From an uncultured Eubacterium sp. (GTDB lineage Bacteria; Bacillota; Clostridia; Lachnospirales; Lachnospiraceae), in the NCBI GenBank assembly GCA_910584345.1, contig CAJTZX010000009.1:38071-83760 (forward strand): 45,690 nt of DNA. Direction: 5' to 3'. The notes below the pieces were generated by a model. The model was not told where the DNA came from and searched no databases. It saw nothing but the letters and a program-made list of their open reading frames with translations. Both the position numbers and the translations under genes were made by a program. This document shows positions 9,353-16,779 of the stretch, in pieces. Numbering within the stretch: position 1 is the first letter of the stretch; each line of letters starts with the position of its first letter.

Positions 9353-10066
9353 ATGGGACAGGTTTTTATACTGGAAGAAACAACGAAATACCCAATTACG
9401 CTAATGGGGAGCCGAGCCGGTATCTGCTGGGGCTCGGATATTTCAAACCAGGAAAAAAATTATAAGCGGGGGCTAGACTGCCTTTCATCCGGTCATGGCA
9501 GAGTGATGGAATATGTCAATCTGGAAATGGTACTGGATGGATATTCGGCACGTGTTGTCCGTGAGTGGTATACACATATCGGCGGTTCGCCGACGCGCCT
9601 GCAGGCCAGTACAAGATATGTGGATTATCAAAATTTTTCATATGTTATACCGCCTGCAGTTGCGCAAAATGAAACGGCGCGTGCCCGCTATGAAGGGATG
9701 ATGCAGGAAATCAGCAAAACATGTGCATATCTTGAACAAGAGTGCGGGATTGCAAGGGAGGATGCTGCAATGCTTCTTCCGCTTGGAATGACAACGAAAA
9801 TTGTAGATAAACGAAATCTGAGAAGTCTCGTGGATATGAGCCGCCAGCGGATGTGCAGCCGTGCTTATCATGAGTACCGTAAACTGTTTGAGGATATCAG
9901 CGAAGCGCTGATGAAATATTCGCAGGAGTGGGCTTATTTGGTGGAGCGCTATTTTATGCCAAAATGCGAAGCGCTTGGATATTGTCCAGAGACACGTTCG
10001 TGCGGGCGTATGCCGAAAAAACAGCCAGAACGAAATGAGACATTTGCCAAAACAGTGGAGATTTAA
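9353..10066 (+). CDS. Divergent ThyX-like flavin-dependent thymidylate synthase
   Basis: The 237-aa product resembles ThyX, which makes dTMP from dUMP with FAD and methylene-tetrahydrofolate. Supporting features are SSGHGRVMEYVNLEMVLDG, matching the family's H-x-x-F-x-F region, and PTRLQASTRY at about residues 80-89, matching the end of the ThyX signature. The canonical RHRxxSxNExSxRY motif is only partly kept: SxRY is present, but the RHR and NE positions read IGG and LQ. The C-terminus carries GYCPETRSCGRMPKK. I chose ATG 9353 (MGQVFILEE); ATG 9320 would extend it by 11 residues. It lies 65 bp after proA, probably in the same transcript. A non-standard ThyX relative is the alternative. Confidence 0.6.
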   Translation: MGQVFILEETTKYPITLMGSRAGICWGSDISNQEKNYKRGLDCLSSGHGRVMEYVNLEMVLDGYSARVVREWYTHIGGSPTRLQASTRYVDYQNFSYVIPPAVAQNETARARYEGMMQEISKTCAYLEQECGIAREDAAMLLPLGMTTKIVDKRNLRSLVDMSRQRMCSRAYHEYRKLFEDISEALMKYSQEWAYLVERYFMPKCEALGYCPETRSCGRMPKKQPERNETFAKTVEI

Positions 10067-10170
10067 CGAATCAGTGTATGAAGTCGTTCAGTGAAATGCC
10101 GCTTTATAGTGTATGTACACATAATTTTAGATAAATTTAAAATATTTTTGTATAAATTGAAAAAAACAGC

Positions 10171-10200
10171 TTGTCAAGTCTACCTGTTTGGTGGTAAATT
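10171..10200 (+). promoter_or_regulatory. Possible araA promoter with overlapping TACC...GGTA dyad
   Basis: TTGTCA (10171-10176) is followed after 18 bp by TAAATT (10195-10200). A weak dyad TACC-N8-GGTA (10181-10196) lies across the spacer and the -10, where a repressor could act. The 220-bp gap before araA is AT-rich and otherwise shows no clear structure. The match is only moderate. Confidence 0.4.
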
Positions 10201-10286
10201 AGTAGTAGGGGAAATTAAGGGGTTCCATCCGACATATGGAAATCCCAACCGTTAAAAATTATAAATATTAACAGGAGGAAGTTGAC

Positions 10287-11783
10287 ATGCAGACAAAAAA
10301 TTACAAGATCTGGTTTTGTACAGGCTCGCAGGACTTATACGGAGACGAGTGCTTAAGCCACGTAGCAGCTCATTCCAAAGAAATGGTAGATTATATGAAC
10401 AAATCCGGCATACTGCCGTTTGAAATCGTATGGAAGCCAACGCTTATTACAAATGAGCTGATCAGAAAGACCTTTAACGAAGCAAACATGGATGACGAAT
10501 GCGCGGGCGTTATTACATGGATGCATACATTCTCTCCAGCAAAATCATGGATTCTTGGATTGAAAGAGCTGAGAAAACCGTTATGCCACCTGCATACACA
10601 GTACAATCAGGAAATTCCATATGATACGATTGATATGGATTTTATGAATGAGAACCAGGCAGCACACGGTGACAGAGAATATGGACATATGGTAACTCGT
10701 ATGGGCATTGAACGTAAGATTATTGCCGGATACTGGAAAGATGAAAAAGTCATCGAAAGAATCGCTTCCTGGATGCGTGTAGCATTGGGTGTTATTGAAA
10801 GCAGCCATGTTCGTGTTATGAGGGTTGCAGACAATATGAGAAATGTGGCGGTTACTGAAGGTGATAAGGTAGAAGCGCAGCTGAAATTTGGCTGGGAAGT
10901 AGATGCCTATCCGGTAAATGAAATCGCAGAGGCAGTTGCAGCTGTATCAGAGTCCGATACAAACGCATTAGTAGACGAATATTACGATACCTATGAGATT
11001 TTATTGGAAGGAAGAGATCCGGAAGAGTTCAAAAAGCATGTGGCAGTACAGGCGCAGATTGAAATTGGCTTTGAGCGTTTTCTGGAAGAGAAGAACTATC
11101 AGGCGATTGTTACACATTTTGGCGATCTCGGCGCATTAAAGCAGCTTCCGGGGCTTGCGATCCAAAGATTGATGCAGAAAGGCTACGGATTTGGAGCAGA
11201 AGGCGACTGGAAGGTTGCGGCGATGGTACGCATTATGAAAATCATGACCGCAGGCATGAAAGATGCAAAAGGCACTTCTATGATGGAGGATTATACATAT
11301 AATTTGGTTCCTGGAAAGGAAGGTATTTTGCAGTCACACATGCTGGAAGTATGCCCGTCTGTTGCAGAAGGCCCGATCAGTATCAAATGCCAGCCATTGT
11401 CTATGGGTGACAGAGAGGATCCGGCGCGTCTTGTATTTACATCCAAAGAAGGTCCTGGTGTGGCAGCTTCTTTAATTGATCTTGGGGACAGATTCCGTCT
11501 GCTTATCAATGATGTAGAATGCAAGAAGGTAGAAAAGCCAATGCCGAAGCTTCCGGTAGGTTCTAATTTCTGGGTACCAAAGCCAGATTTTTATACAGGT
11601 CTGGAAGCATGGATTCTTGCAGGCGGTGCACATCATACGGCATTTACTTATGATCTGACTTCTGAGCAGATTGGCGATTGGGCATCTATGATGGGTATTG
11701 AGCCGGTATATATTACAGATGGTACTACGATTCCGCAGTTAAAGAGAGATCTGATGTTAGGAAATGTCGTATACGGCAAATAA
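10287..11783 (+). CDS. araA: L-arabinose isomerase
   Basis: AraA interconverts L-arabinose and L-ribulose, the entry step of arabinose breakdown. At 498 aa it has the usual length. The N-terminus (YKIWFCTGSQDLYG) and the internal ITWMHTFSPAKSWI block are characteristic of the family, as are the Mn-site regions with HFGDLGALKQLPGLA and the C-terminal AGGAHHTAFTYDL. ACAGGAGGAAG sits 7-8 bases before the ATG. It heads a gene set with transaldolase, split transketolase, araD and aldose 1-epimerase. A kinase (araB) that should act between AraA and AraD is not present here. Confidence 0.98.
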   Translation: MQTKNYKIWFCTGSQDLYGDECLSHVAAHSKEMVDYMNKSGILPFEIVWKPTLITNELIRKTFNEANMDDECAGVITWMHTFSPAKSWILGLKELRKPLCHLHTQYNQEIPYDTIDMDFMNENQAAHGDREYGHMVTRMGIERKIIAGYWKDEKVIERIASWMRVALGVIESSHVRVMRVADNMRNVAVTEGDKVEAQLKFGWEVDAYPVNEIAEAVAAVSESDTNALVDEYYDTYEILLEGRDPEEFKKHVAVQAQIEIGFERFLEEKNYQAIVTHFGDLGALKQLPGLAIQRLMQKGYGFGAEGDWKVAAMVRIMKIMTAGMKDAKGTSMMEDYTYNLVPGKEGILQSHMLEVCPSVAEGPISIKCQPLSMGDREDPARLVFTSKEGPGVAASLIDLGDRFRLLINDVECKKVEKPMPKLPVGSNFWVPKPDFYTGLEAWILAGGAHHTAFTYDLTSEQIGDWASMMGIEPVYITDGTTIPQLKRDLMLGNVVYGK

Positions 11784-11796
11784 AATCTGAAAGTAA

Positions 11797-11828
11797 GGCA
11801 GGAGCCCGCGTTAAGTCGGCATCCTGCC
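11797..11828 (+). terminator. Hairpin after araA, possible attenuator or mRNA-processing site
   Basis: GGCAGGA-GCC (11797-11806) pairs with GGC-a-TCCTGCC (11818-11828), giving ten base pairs with one bulged A. No U-run follows, so read-through into the transaldolase gene is likely. It may reduce downstream expression or protect the araA mRNA 3' end. Confidence 0.6.
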
Positions 11829-11891
11829 TGCTGATATATTTAAAACAAGGGAAAAGGGATTAACCCGGAAATATGGAAGGAGAACCAAATT

Positions 11892-12533
11892 ATGAAATTT
11901 TTCGTAGACACAGCGATCGTTGAGGAAATCAAAAAGGCAAATGACATGGGCGTTATCTGCGGGGTAACGACAAATCCGTCTTTAATTGCAAAATCAGGAA
12001 GAGATTTTGCAGAGGTCATTAAAGAGATCACAGATATCGTAGATGGCGCGATCAGCGGCGAAGTAAAGGCTACGACACAGGATGCGGAAGGCATGATCGC
12101 AGAAGGACGTGAGATTGCTAAAATCCATCCAAATATGGTTGTTAAGATTCCGATGACAGTAGAAGGCTTAAAAGCAGTAAAACAGCTGTCTTCAGAAGGA
12201 ATCAAGACAAATGTGACATTGATATTTAATGCAAATCAGGCATTGCTGGCAGCAAGAGCAGGCGCTACCTATGTATCTCCGTTCTTAGGACGTCTGGATG
12301 ATATTTCTGTACCTGGCGTAGACCTGATTCGTACGATTGCAGAAATTTTTGCAATTCACGATATTGAGACAGAGATTATTGCTGCATCAATCAGAAATCC
12401 AATCCATATCATCGACTGTGCTTTGGCTGGCGCACATATTGCAACGGTTCCTTACAATGTAATTGAAGCCATGACCAAACATCCGCTGACAGATGCAGGA
12501 ATTGAAAAATTCATCCAGGACAGTTCCAAATAA
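11892..12533 (+). CDS. tal: Transaldolase of the small TalC/FSA family
   Basis: This 213-aa protein belongs to the small TIM-barrel transaldolase / fructose-6-phosphate aldolase family. The Schiff-base lysine is Lys85 in VVKIPMT, and GVTTNPSLIAKSG is the N-terminal family block. Numbering matches E. coli FsaA: residue 131, Tyr in FsaA, is Phe here (YVSPF131). In E. coli TalB the equivalent Phe178 favours transaldolase over aldolase, so I infer transaldolase activity. It would link sedoheptulose-7-P and glyceraldehyde-3-P with erythrose-4-P and fructose-6-P, in keeping with the neighbouring transketolase. AAGGAG precedes the start. Confidence 0.92.
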   Translation: MKFFVDTAIVEEIKKANDMGVICGVTTNPSLIAKSGRDFAEVIKEITDIVDGAISGEVKATTQDAEGMIAEGREIAKIHPNMVVKIPMTVEGLKAVKQLSSEGIKTNVTLIFNANQALLAARAGATYVSPFLGRLDDISVPGVDLIRTIAEIFAIHDIETEIIAASIRNPIHIIDCALAGAHIATVPYNVIEAMTKHPLTDAGIEKFIQDSSK

Positions 12534-12567
12534 GCAGACCAGGACATGAAAAGGAAAGGGTATAACT

Positions 12568-13407
12568 ATGACTGATTTAGAACTTCAGAAAACAGCGGTG
12601 GAAGTAAGAAAAGGGATCGTTACAGCTGTGCATGGTGCAAAAGCGGGACATCCGGGCGGCTCTTTATCATCTGCTGACGTATTTACATATCTTTATTTTG
12701 AAGAAATGAATATTGATCCGAAGGAGCCAAAAAAAGCAGATCGTGACCGTTTTGTATTGTCCAAAGGACACACGGCTCCGGGCCTGTATTCCGTGCTGGC
12801 AAATAGAGGGTTTTTCCCGGTAGAAGATCTGCAGACATTGCGTCATGTAGGTTCTCATCTGCAGGGACATCCATGTGTACAGCATACGCCAGGGATCGAT
12901 GCTTCCTCTGGTTCTTTGGGACAGGGAATCTCTGTAGCGGTTGGCATGGCGCTTTCTGCAAAGCTGAGCAATGACAGTTATCGTGTCTATACGCTTCTTG
13001 GCGATGGCGAAATACAGGAAGGACAGGTATGGGAAGCTTCGATGTTTGCGGGACACCGTAAACTGGACAATTTGTGCGTGATTGTGGATAACAATGGCCT
13101 GCAGATTGATGGAAAGATCGATGACGTATGCTCTCCGTATCCAATCGATGAAAAATTTAAGGCTTTCAATTTCCATGTGATTAATGTGGCAGATGGAAAT
13201 GATATGGCACAGCTTCGTGCAGCTTTTGAAGAGGCAAAGGCGACAAAGGGGCAGCCAACTGCAATTGTAATGAAGACTGTAAAAGGCAAGGGAGTTTCTT
13301 TCATGGAGAACAAGGCCGGATGGCATGGTAAGGCTCCGAATGATGAGGAATATGCAATTGCAATGGAAGATCTTAAGAAAGCAGGTGAAGCATTATGTCA
13401 GAAGTAA
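12568..13407 (+). CDS. tktN: Transketolase, N-terminal (thiamine-diphosphate-binding) subunit
   Basis: Transketolase moves two-carbon units between pentose, tetrose and heptose phosphates. Here the enzyme is split into two genes, as is common in Clostridia. This 279-aa half carries the ThDP motif GDGEIQEGQ...VDNNG at about residues 144-175 and the early GHPGGSLSSAD and SKGHTAPGLY segments. It overlaps the C-terminal subunit gene by 13 bp, so the two halves are co-translated. It belongs to the non-oxidative pentose phosphate branch serving arabinose use. Confidence 0.96.
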   Translation: MTDLELQKTAVEVRKGIVTAVHGAKAGHPGGSLSSADVFTYLYFEEMNIDPKEPKKADRDRFVLSKGHTAPGLYSVLANRGFFPVEDLQTLRHVGSHLQGHPCVQHTPGIDASSGSLGQGISVAVGMALSAKLSNDSYRVYTLLGDGEIQEGQVWEASMFAGHRKLDNLCVIVDNNGLQIDGKIDDVCSPYPIDEKFKAFNFHVINVADGNDMAQLRAAFEEAKATKGQPTAIVMKTVKGKGVSFMENKAGWHGKAPNDEEYAIAMEDLKKAGEALCQK

Positions 13408-14336
13408 AAAAGATTGCAACGAGAGAGAGCTATGGCAATGCTTTAGTGGAACTCGGTAAGGAAGTAGACAACCTTGTAGTATTAGATGCGGATCTGGCTG
13501 AGGCTACGAAGACAGGCACCTTTAAAAAAGCTTTTCCTGACAGACATATTGACTGTGGTATTGCGGAATGTAATATGATGGGCATCGCAGCAGGTATCGC
13601 GGCTACCGGCAAAGTACCGTTCGTAAGTTCGTTTGCTATGTTTGCGGCAGGTCGTGCATTTGAGCAAGTGCGTAATTCTGTCGGCTATCCGCATCTGAAC
13701 GTTAAAATTGGTGCGACACATGCAGGTATTTCTGTCGGTGAAGACGGCGCCAGCCATCAGTGTAATGAAGATATCGCATTAATGCGTGTAATTCCTGGCA
13801 TGGTAGTTATCAATCCTTCGGATGATATAGAAGCAAAAGCAGCAGTAAAAGCGGCTTATGAACATGAAGGGCCTGTGTATTTAAGATTTGGACGTCTTGC
13901 AGCTCCGGTTATCAACGATCACTCAGATTATAAGTTTGAAATTGGAAAAGGAGTAACATTAAGAGACGGTAAGGATATTACTTTGGTAGCTACCGGACTT
14001 TGTGTATCCGGTGCGTTAGAAGCGGCAGAAAAGCTTGCTGCGGATGGTGTGGATGCAAGAGTCATCAATATTCATACGATTAAGCCATTAGATGAAGAAC
14101 TGATTATAAAAGCTGCACAGGAAACTGGTAAGATCGTAACGATTGAAGAACATTCTGTCATCGGCGGTCTCGGAGGCGCTGTTGCAGAACTGTTAAGCGA
14201 GAAGTGTCCGACAAAGATGCTGCGGATAGGCGTGGAAGATACGTTTGGCGAATCCGGACCGGCTGTACAGCTTCTTGAGAAATATGGACTGGATGCAGCA
14301 GGCATTTACAACAAAGTAAAAGCATTTCATTCATAA
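13395..14336 (+). CDS. tktC: Transketolase, C-terminal subunit
   Basis: The 313-aa product contains the pyrimidine-binding and C-terminal domains of transketolase. Visible blocks are VLDADLAEATKT, FPDRHIDCGIAECNMMGIAAGIA (including the conserved Glu that activates ThDP), and the THAGISVGEDGASHQ segment. The C-terminal domain has the VIGGLGGAVAELL stretch. It must pair with the upstream N-terminal subunit. The start lies inside the end of that gene, with an internal ribosome binding site (AGCAGGTGAAG). Confidence 0.96.
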   Translation: MSEVKKIATRESYGNALVELGKEVDNLVVLDADLAEATKTGTFKKAFPDRHIDCGIAECNMMGIAAGIAATGKVPFVSSFAMFAAGRAFEQVRNSVGYPHLNVKIGATHAGISVGEDGASHQCNEDIALMRVIPGMVVINPSDDIEAKAAVKAAYEHEGPVYLRFGRLAAPVINDHSDYKFEIGKGVTLRDGKDITLVATGLCVSGALEAAEKLAADGVDARVINIHTIKPLDEELIIKAAQETGKIVTIEEHSVIGGLGGAVAELLSEKCPTKMLRIGVEDTFGESGPAVQLLEKYGLDAAGIYNKVKAFHS

Positions 14337-14352
14337 GAAAGTATTGGTACCC

Positions 14353-14386
14353 GCACGGGCTGTTACGACATGTGACAGCCTTGTGC
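14353..14386 (+). terminator. Hairpin after the transketolase genes, weak terminator
   Basis: GCAC-g-GGCTGT pairs with ACAGCC-tt-GTGC around an 11-nt loop. It is followed by only TTTC, so termination is probably partial and araD can still be transcribed. Confidence 0.55.
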
Positions 14387-14424
14387 TTTCATATGCGTAA
14401 TTTTGGGGTAAAGGAGAATCAGTG

Positions 14425-15120
14425 ATGTTAGAAGAATTAAAAAAACAGGTATACGAAGCAAATATGGAGCTGCCAAAGCGCGGCCTTGTTACCTATACAT
14501 GGGGGAATGTCAGCGGTATTGATCGTGAAACAGGTTATTTTGTCATTAAGCCGAGTGGTGTGGAATACGAGGAACTGACGCCGGATGATATGGTAGTTAT
14601 GGATCTTAATATGAATAAAATCGAAGGAAAATATAAACCGTCTTCAGATACGGCAACGCATGCAGAGCTGTACAAAAAATATCCGGAAATCGGCGGTGTT
14701 GTTCATACGCATTCTACGACGGCTACTTCCTGGGCACAGGCAGGCAGGAGCATCCCTCTGTACGGAACGACTCATGCAGATTATTTCCTTGGCTCGATTC
14801 CTTGTGCAAGAAGCTTAACACCGGAAGAGATTAACGGCGAATATGAGAAAAACACCGGTCTTGTTATTATTGAAACATTGGAAGAAAAAGGAATTAATCC
14901 AATGTATACGCCTGGTATTCTCTGCAAGAACCATGGACCTTTTACCTGGGGCAAAGATGCAGATCAGGCCGTTTACAACGCGGTTGTACTGGAAGAGGTT
15001 TCAAAGATGGCATTGAATACAGAACTCATCAATCCAAAAGCGGAACCTGCACCGGACAGCATTAAAGATAAACATTTTTACCGGAAGCATGGTGCGAATG
15101 CTTATTATGGGCAGAACTAA
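14425..15120 (+). CDS. araD: L-ribulose-5-phosphate 4-epimerase
   Basis: AraD converts L-ribulose-5-phosphate to D-xylulose-5-phosphate, passing arabinose carbon into the pentose phosphate pathway. It is a class II aldolase-fold zinc enzyme of 231 aa. The zinc-binding histidines are in VHTHSTTATSW, and TWGNVSGID and CKNHGPFTWG are also characteristic. ATG 14425 lies 8 bases after AGGAG and is preferred to the adjacent in-frame GTG at 14422. Its substrate must come from a ribulokinase that is not encoded nearby. Confidence 0.95.
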   Translation: MLEELKKQVYEANMELPKRGLVTYTWGNVSGIDRETGYFVIKPSGVEYEELTPDDMVVMDLNMNKIEGKYKPSSDTATHAELYKKYPEIGGVVHTHSTTATSWAQAGRSIPLYGTTHADYFLGSIPCARSLTPEEINGEYEKNTGLVIIETLEEKGINPMYTPGILCKNHGPFTWGKDADQAVYNAVVLEEVSKMALNTELINPKAEPAPDSIKDKHFYRKHGANAYYGQN

Positions 15121-15219
15121 CCCAAACGAAAATCAGGACGTACCTATTTTGGAACAAGAAGTAAATATTCTTAAATAAAATGAATGGTATCAATGTAGTC
15201 AAGAAAGGCAGATATTAAA

Positions 15220-16266
15220 ATGAATAAAGAATCATTTGGAACAAGCAGACAGGGGGAAGCGGTGTCTGTCTATATGCTGGAAAATAAAAAAGGCTCCAAA
15301 GTACGTGTAACGGATTATGGCGCTGCGCTTGTTTCGATTATCGTACCGGATAAAAACGGCAATATGCAGGACGTTTTGCTTGGTTACGATAATGTAACCG
15401 GCTATGAAAATAATACGTGTTATTTTGGCGCTGTAATCGGAAGAAACGGTAATCGAATTGCTCAGGCACAGCTGACGATTAACGGTGTTTCTTATCAGTT
15501 GGATGCGAATGATAATGAAAACAATCTGCATTCCGGTGTGAAAGGAATGGACACGATTGTTTGGGGTGTAAAAGAATATAAAGATAATACGATTACGCTT
15601 ACTTGCAAAAGTGCAGACAAAGAACAGGGATTTCCTGGAAATATGGATGCAGAAGTTACTTACATACTAACAGATGATGATACGGTAGAAATTAGCTATC
15701 AAGCTGTATCCGATCAGGATACGGTAGCAAATTTTACGAATCACGCATATTTTAATCTGGAAGGACATGCTTTTGGCAGCGTACTTGGACAGGAATTGAT
15801 GCTGCGGGCATCAAATTTCACGCCAGTCATTGATGCAAAGGCAATTCCTACAGGAGAAATCGCTCCGGTTGCAGGAACGCCGATGGATTTTACAACGGCA
15901 AAGACGATCGGACAGGATATTGAGGCAGATGATATTCAGATCCATTATGGCGGCGGATATGACCATAATTTTGTATTGGATAAGACGGAAAAGGGTGCGT
16001 TCGAACTGATTGCAGAAGCATATGCGCCGGGAACAGGGATTGTGATGAAAGTATTTACAGACCTGCCGGGTGTACAATTCTATTCTGGAAATTTTATTAC
16101 GACACAGGATGGAAAGCAGGGCGCAGTCTATGAGAAAAGACAGGGATTTTGTCTGGAAACGCAGTTTTTCCCAAATTCCGTGAATGAACCAAATTTTGAG
16201 ACGCCGATTTTAAAAGCAGGAGAAGTTTATACGACGAAGACGAGTTATCAGTTTGGAGTAAGATAA
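15220..16266 (+). CDS. galM: Aldose 1-epimerase (mutarotase)
   Basis: Mutarotases interconvert alpha and beta anomers of free sugars before isomerase or kinase action. The 348-aa protein has the family blocks YGAALVSIIVPDKNG, GRNGNRIAQA, NNLHSGVKGMD, NFTNHAYFNLEGH (catalytic His) and YDHNFVLD, and ends with FCLETQFFPNSVN, where the catalytic Glu lies. There is no signal peptide, so it is cytoplasmic. It follows araD by 99 bp and closes the sugar block in front of a strong terminator. Arabinose or galactose could be the sugar; the sequence does not decide. Confidence 0.95.
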   Translation: MNKESFGTSRQGEAVSVYMLENKKGSKVRVTDYGAALVSIIVPDKNGNMQDVLLGYDNVTGYENNTCYFGAVIGRNGNRIAQAQLTINGVSYQLDANDNENNLHSGVKGMDTIVWGVKEYKDNTITLTCKSADKEQGFPGNMDAEVTYILTDDDTVEISYQAVSDQDTVANFTNHAYFNLEGHAFGSVLGQELMLRASNFTPVIDAKAIPTGEIAPVAGTPMDFTTAKTIGQDIEADDIQIHYGGGYDHNFVLDKTEKGAFELIAEAYAPGTGIVMKVFTDLPGVQFYSGNFITTQDGKQGAVYEKRQGFCLETQFFPNSVNEPNFETPILKAGEVYTTKTSYQFGVR

Positions 16267-16274
16267 GAGTTAGC

Positions 16275-16307
16275 AGCAGTTCAGTTTTTATGAACTGCTG
16301 TTTTTTT
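16275..16307 (+). terminator. Rho-independent terminator after the arabinose block
   Basis: AGCAGTTCA (16275-16283) pairs perfectly with TGAACTGCT (16291-16299), followed by GTTTTTTT. This is a textbook terminator 9 bp after galM. Confidence 0.95.
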
Positions 16308-16348
16308 GTTGTGAAAATTAAGATTTATTAAGCGTTTTGCTGTCCTAC

Positions 16349-16398
16349 TTGACAAATAATTCTACATGTTGTAGACTGTGATAGTCGACAATGTGTAG
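16349..16398 (+). promoter_or_regulatory. blaI promoter with BlaI-type dyad operators
   Basis: TTGACA (16349-16354), a 17-bp spacer and TAGACT (16372-16377) form a good sigma-A promoter. Operator 1, CTACA-tgt-TGTAG (16362-16374), overlaps the spacer and -10. Operator 2, CGACA-atg-TGTAG (16386-16398), lies just downstream. Both match the TACA/TGTA dyads known for BlaI/MecI repressors. A third dyad, GACT-gtgat-AGTC (16374-16386), bridges them. Autoregulation by the encoded BlaI is inferred. Confidence 0.85.
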
Positions 16399-16419
16399 AA
16401 TTGTAAAGGAGGAATCTAG

Positions 16420-16779
16420 ATGGCAGAATACGGACTGGGAGAAGTGGAGATGCGCTTTGCATCCTTAATCTGGGACAAGGAACCGATTTCATCCGGTGAA
16501 CTTGCAAAGCTCAGTGAGAAAGAGCTGGGATGGAAAAAATCAACGACTTATACAATTTTAAAACGGCTTTGTGCCAAAGAAATATTTCAAAATGAAAAGG
16601 GGACGGTAACGTCTTTGATTTCTTATCAGGAATTTCAGGCGAAGCAGAGTGAAAAGTTTGTGGAAGAAAAATTCAAAGGTTCTCTGCCAAGCTTTGTTGC
16701 TGCATTTTGTTCTCGTAAAAAACTAAGTAAAGACGAAATCGAACAGCTGCGCAAAATTATTGAGGAGGAGAGTGTATGA
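16420..16779 (+). CDS. blaI: BlaI/MecI-family transcriptional repressor
   Basis: The 119-aa protein has the compact BlaI/MecI layout: an N-terminal winged helix (about residues 8-70, with VEMRFASLIWDKEPISSGELA and KSTTYTILKRLCAKEIF) and a helical dimerisation tail. Such repressors bind TACA/TGTA dyads and are cleaved or released when the partner BlaR1 peptidase is triggered. Matching operators lie in its own promoter. It overlaps the blaR1-like gene by 4 bp (ATGA). No beta-lactamase gene is nearby, so the regulated response is unknown. Confidence 0.93.
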   Translation: MAEYGLGEVEMRFASLIWDKEPISSGELAKLSEKELGWKKSTTYTILKRLCAKEIFQNEKGTVTSLISYQEFQAKQSEKFVEEKFKGSLPSFVAAFCSRKKLSKDEIEQLRKIIEEESV

